DNA from: a bacterium
GTDB lineage: Bacteria > Desulfobacterota > UBA8473
Length of the DNA stretch: 9,435 bases
NCBI GenBank assembly: GCA_009773075.1
Contig: WOUX01000163.1
Span: 1 to 9,435, forward strand
Direction of reading: 5' to 3'
Shown here: in pieces, positions 7,196 to 9,435 of the stretch
Layout of the letters: each line of letters opens with the position of its first letter
How positions within the stretch are numbered: the stretch's first letter is position 1
The notes under the pieces: generated by a model
Databases searched by the model: none
The model's input: only the letters and a program-made list of their open reading frames with translations
What the model was told of the DNA's origin: nothing
Translations under genes and position numbers: made by a program

Positions 7196-7226
7196 TTGAC
7201 AATGATACCATTAATGATACTATAAT
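7196..7226 (+). promoter_or_regulatory. Predicted hicAB promoter with direct-repeat candidate operator
   Basis: A perfect -35 TTGACA lies at 7196-7201. Two -10 options overlap: the extended form TGATACTAT (TACTAT at 7218-7223, 16-nt spacer) and a perfect TATAAT at 7221-7226 with a long 19-nt spacer. AATGATAC occurs twice, at 7201-7208 and 7213-7220, a 12-nt period spanning the spacer and reaching the -10. Repeats in that position are well placed for autorepression by HicB, whose C terminus looks like a ribbon-helix-helix. Start sites from either -10 fall close to the hicA ATG, so the message may be leaderless. Confidence 0.55.
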
Positions 7227-7229
7227 TAT

Positions 7230-7490
7230 ATGGCTAAAATAGACGATACACTTGCACGAATGAAGCTGAATCCTAAAGATGTTCGATTCGACGATTTGTG
7301 CATTGTATGCAATCATTTTTTTGGTGCGTATCATCAAAGTGGGAGCAGTCATAGAATTTACAAAACCCCATGGCAAGGTGATCCTCGTATAAATATTCAG
7401 AACCATAAAGGGAAAGCCAAAGCATACCAGGTGAAACAGGTGCTATTGGCCATTGAAAGATTGGAGGTAGATAATGACTTTAAAAAATGA
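7230..7490 (+). CDS. hicA: HicA-family mRNA interferase toxin
   Basis: This 86-aa HicA-family toxin belongs to the longer variant beginning KIDDTLARMKLNPKDVRFDDL. The double-stranded-RNA-binding-like fold is marked by SGSSHRIYKTPW (37-48), where His41 is the expected catalytic histidine. GDPRINIQNHKGKAKAYQV and the final helix VLLAIERLE follow. HicA toxins cleave mRNA in the cytoplasm and are neutralised by HicB. The toxin gene comes first and overlaps hicB by 17 nt, the normal order and tight coupling for this system. No SD precedes the ATG at 7230. With the promoter so close the gene may be translated leaderless, or start at the in-frame ATG at 7260, which also lacks an SD. No lesion is seen. 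Confidence 0.88.
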   Translation: MAKIDDTLARMKLNPKDVRFDDLCIVCNHFFGAYHQSGSSHRIYKTPWQGDPRINIQNHKGKAKAYQVKQVLLAIERLEVDNDFKK

Positions 7491-7803
7491 TCGGTATACC
7501 TACCGGGTAACCTGGTCAGAAGACGACAATGAATATGTAGGCTTATGCGCTGAATTCCCCAGCTTAAGTTGGCTGGCTAAGAACCCAGAGGCAGCTCTAA
7601 AAGGAATCCGTAAATTGGTTGAAGAAGTCATAAAGGATATTAATAACGAAGGTGAAGTTGCCCCCGAACCAATTGCTTGCAGGCATTATAGTGGCAAATT
7701 CATGGTGCGGGTTCCTCCCCAGGTTCATCAAAAACTTGCAATTCAAGCAGCCGAGTCTGGAGTCAGTCTGAACCGTCTTGCCAGTTCAAAGTTAAGTCAA
7801 TAA
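7474..7803 (+). CDS. hicB: HicB-family antitoxin with C-terminal ribbon-helix-helix-like domain
   Basis: This 109-aa antitoxin has a degenerate RNase H-like HicB fold at residues 8-60 (YRVTWSEDDNEYVGLCAEFP, then AALKGIRKLVEE). This part binds and blocks HicA. Residues 74-109 (KFMVRVPPQVHQKLAIQAA, then SGVSLNRLASSKL) look like an Arc/HicB-type ribbon-helix-helix that would bind the operator. The start has a good SD, GGAGG at 7463-7467, 6 nt from the ATG, so hicB could be translated independently of the hicA start. That would favour antitoxin excess. Autoregulation through the repeats at 7201-7220 is likely from family knowledge but not demonstrated here. Confidence 0.9.
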   Translation: MTLKNDRYTYRVTWSEDDNEYVGLCAEFPSLSWLAKNPEAALKGIRKLVEEVIKDINNEGEVAPEPIACRHYSGKFMVRVPPQVHQKLAIQAAESGVSLNRLASSKLSQ

Positions 7804-7924
7804 AACTATGCACATACCAAACCAATCCAACCGATCGCTTACAGCGTAGGCTGATTTTGGACATTCACCAAGATTTTGAAGCATATTCACCACAAACCGT
7901 AAATTTCATTGGAGGGCTCTTCTT

Positions 7925-8470
7925 ATGGGTAACCATATTTGCCCATGGTGGTTCGCATATACATTTGACAATCCTTCCCGGCACTTCTTTCACAATCCCG
8001 AGAAAATGCTCGGTCCGTATGTGGCAAAAGGTATGACGGTTTTGGATATTGGCTGTGGGCTGGGGTTCTTTTCCATTGGTCTTGCAAAACTCGTTGGAGA
8101 GAAGGGTTGTGTCATTGCAGCCGATGTCCAGCCAAAAATGTTAAGCATATCGTATAAGCGTGCCCAAAAAGCCGGGGTTTCAGACAAAATCCGATTCCAT
8201 AGATGTGAACTCGACAAACTTGGAGTTGAGACCACTGTGGATTTCATTCTCGCCTTCTGGATGGTACATGAAGTTCCTGATACAGATATTTTCTTTCGTC
8301 AGCTTCGTTCATGCCTGAAGCAAGATGGAAGGATTCTTATTGCTGAACCCAAGTTTCATGTTTCATTAAAGCGCTTCCAAGAGATTCTGGTTTCGGCTAA
8401 AGACTCAGGACTGAATCTTTGTGAGACTCCGAGCATAAGATTCAGCAGGTCTGCTGTCCTTAAAATTTAA
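7925..8470 (+). CDS. Class I SAM-dependent methyltransferase, substrate unknown
   Basis: This 181-aa protein has one Rossmann-type methyltransferase domain. Motif I is VLDIGCGLG (39-47). The acidic residue for the SAM ribose is Asp67, in AADVQP. VDFILAFWMVHEV (105-117) is the strand-IV region, and LKQDGRILIAEPK (131-143) leads to the last strands. The N-terminal segment CPWWFAYTFDNPSRHFFHNPEKML is typical of a small uncharacterised methyltransferase group. The start is supported by GGAGGG a few bases before the ATG. No membrane segment is seen. The substrate could be a small molecule or a quinone-like compound; nothing in the sequence decides. It lies 121 nt after hicB on the same strand and may have its own promoter, though none is clear in 7804-7924. 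Confidence 0.85.
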   Translation: MGNHICPWWFAYTFDNPSRHFFHNPEKMLGPYVAKGMTVLDIGCGLGFFSIGLAKLVGEKGCVIAADVQPKMLSISYKRAQKAGVSDKIRFHRCELDKLGVETTVDFILAFWMVHEVPDTDIFFRQLRSCLKQDGRILIAEPKFHVSLKRFQEILVSAKDSGLNLCETPSIRFSRSAVLKI

Positions 8471-8479
8471 GCATTTCGC

Positions 8480-8511
8480 TCGAATCCTCGAATCCTTGAC
8501 CCCTTGAATCC
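8480..8511. repeat. Four-copy degenerate 8-nt tandem repeat
   Basis: Four consecutive octamers are visible: TCGAATCC (8480-8487), TCGAATCC (8488-8495), TTGACCCC (8496-8503) and TTGAATCC (8504-8511). The array starts 9 nt after the methyltransferase stop and runs into a short T run. It is noncoding and shows no dyad within a unit. Similar short arrays may occur in intergenic regions of related genomes, but I cannot verify that here. Confidence 0.7.
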
Positions 8512-8513
8512 TT

Positions 8514-8541
8514 TTCATCGACCAACTCTTTGGGAGATGAA
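8514..8541 (+). other. Compact hairpin with a tandem G-A internal loop
   Basis: TTCATC (8514-8519) pairs with GATGAA (8536-8541). Inside, GA (8520-8521) faces GA (8534-8535), then CCAA (8522-8525) pairs with TTGG (8530-8533) around a CTCT loop. Opposed GA dinucleotides can form sheared G-A pairs in RNA, so the + strand transcript would fold better than its complement. No T run follows directly, so a canonical intrinsic terminator is not supported. Confidence 0.45.
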
Positions 8542-8579
8542 CCATAAATAATTTACCCTTCCATTTGCATGTTGATTGC

Positions 8580-8587
8580 TATAAAAT
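8580..8587 (+). promoter_or_regulatory. Possible -10 element just upstream of ygiQ
   Basis: TATAAAAT at 8580-8587 ends 6 nt before the ATG at 8594. No convincing -35 sits 16-18 nt upstream, and the ygiQ start has no SD. If the element is used, transcription would begin at or next to the ATG, giving a leaderless message. The support is weak because the surrounding DNA is A/T-rich. Confidence 0.3.
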
Positions 8588-8593
8588 ATACAC

Positions 8594-9435
8594 ATGTCTT
8601 CATATGATGTCATCCTTGTACTTCCATATCCATTTTCGGATCATCCCTCTTTTCCTGAAGGGATTCTAAAAAAAGCACTGGAAATTGAAGGCTTTCGAGT
8701 AGGGAGTATTGAAACCCCATTCTGGCAGAAAAGCCAATCTTTTTCTTTGCTTGGCAGACCCCGTCTCTTTTTTGGCATCATTTCGGGCCCTGTTGACTCC
8801 ATAGTATTAAACTATACCTCGTCTCGAAAGAGGCGAAAAGATGACCTTTATCAGGTAAGTGGACAGGCATATTTTGAGGGGACACCGCCTTCCGTCAGCC
8901 ACAAGATCAGACCGGATCGTACCGCTGTGGTCTTTGCCAACCGTATCAGAGAGGTATTCAAAGATGTTCCCATTATAATTGGAGGTCTTGAAGCCTCACT
9001 TCGTCTTTTCTCCCATTACGATTTTCAGCAAGACAAGATCAGGCGTTCTATTCTGGTCGATTCAAAAGCTGATGTAGCGGTTATCGGTATGGGCGAGAAG
9101 CAGCTTGTTTCAATCGCCCACTTCCTTAAAAAAGGCAACCCTGTGCAGAAGCTCACTATCCCTGGAATCGCCAGGATGTACAGTCAATTCCCGGCAGAGA
9201 AGGGTTTTGTAGAATTGCCTTCCTTTGAATCAGTACAATCTGACAGGTCTGCACTGATAGGAATGCAGCTTACACTGGAAAGGGCTATATCCGAAGGGAA
9301 AGGGGTTGCCCAAAAACATGGAGACCGGTATGTAGTAGCACATAGACCTGAGGAGTATCATCCCTCGGATATTGACCGGATCTACGGGCAAGCATACACT
9401 CGTAACCACCTGAGGAATTCCCGTCTTTCACCTGC
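8594..9435 (+). CDS. ygiQ: YgiQ-family radical SAM protein (UPF0313), N-terminal part; gene runs off the window
   Basis: 280 codons and two bases are present with no stop. The family is recognised from SDHPSFPEGILKKALE (15-30), LGRPRLFFGI (53-62), LNYTSSRKRRKDD (72-84), PDRTAVVFANRIRE (107-120), the IIIGGLEASLR run with HYDF (127-144) and VAVIGMGEKQ (161-170). This is the domain preceding the radical SAM core; the CxxxCxxC cluster motif is expected further downstream, outside the window. Full-length members are roughly 600 aa. The usual PPA-like motif near 250 reads VVAHRPEEY here, a modest deviation. ATG 8594 is the first possible start, as an in-frame TAA lies at 8582-8584. No SD is visible. 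The biochemical function of YgiQ proteins is unknown. Confidence 0.9.
   Translation, partial: MSSYDVILVLPYPFSDHPSFPEGILKKALEIEGFRVGSIETPFWQKSQSFSLLGRPRLFFGIISGPVDSIVLNYTSSRKRRKDDLYQVSGQAYFEGTPPSVSHKIRPDRTAVVFANRIREVFKDVPIIIGGLEASLRLFSHYDFQQDKIRRSILVDSKADVAVIGMGEKQLVSIAHFLKKGNPVQKLTIPGIARMYSQFPAEKGFVELPSFESVQSDRSALIGMQLTLERAISEGKGVAQKHGDRYVVAHRPEEYHPSDIDRIYGQAYTRNHLRNSRLSP

Noticed and set aside
7804..7924. Gap between hicB and the methyltransferase, examined for a small gene, promoter or attachment site.
   Set aside because: It has only very short frames, a 4-bp CGCT/AGCG stem at about 7834-7844 and no clear promoter. Apart from the methyltransferase SD nothing could be supported.
7230..8470. 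Idea that hicAB plus the methyltransferase form one defence or modification system.
   Set aside because: The 121-nt gap, the small-molecule-type methyltransferase fold without DNA methylase motifs and the absence of any nuclease or helicase partner argue against it. Simple neighbours are more likely.

Overview
The window looks like bacterial chromosome from an anaerobe. A four-subunit ferredoxin-linked 2-oxoacid oxidoreductase, a bifunctional class A penicillin-binding protein, moderate GC content and a HicAB module would fit Desulfobacterota (deltaproteobacterial) lineages. That placement is inferred from protein style, not from a search. Overall this is an ordinary core-gene region with one small toxin-antitoxin insert, not an obvious new defence or biosynthetic system.

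Layout. Positions 1-148 hold the 3' tail of an unrecognised gene. Next on the + strand come a complete YifB/ComM-type AAA+ ATPase (198-1727) and a class A PBP (1863-3794). The PBP's cytoplasmic tail and the first half of its membrane anchor sit one frame away at 1756-1863. A tightly packed minus-strand operon follows, read from about 7132 down to 3868. It encodes a 2x[4Fe-4S] ferredoxin-like delta subunit, a VorB-type alpha subunit, a TPP-binding beta subunit, a gamma subunit, and an XRE-cupin regulator as the last gene. The beta gene is broken: about 35 nt appear to be missing near its 5' end, shifting the frame and removing a segment expected to carry a cluster-ligand cysteine.

Divergent from that operon is hicA-hicB (7230-7803, 17-nt overlap), with a recognisable promoter carrying a direct repeat that may be the HicB operator. 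Then come a small class I SAM methyltransferase (7925-8470), a short intergenic stretch with an 8-nt tandem repeat and a hairpin, and the first 280 codons of a YgiQ-family radical SAM protein running off the right end.

How the parts work together. The minus-strand operon would oxidise a 2-oxoacid (branched-chain is the best guess from the alpha subunit) to an acyl-CoA and reduced ferredoxin, with the cupin regulator probably controlling it. HicA and HicB form a self-contained toxin-antitoxin pair. ComM and PBP1A serve natural transformation/DNA integration and cell-wall synthesis and need not be functionally linked. Two genes in 9.4 kb carry frame lesions, so either the sequence has errors (for example a draft metagenome assembly) or both lesions are real. 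Read evidence would decide.
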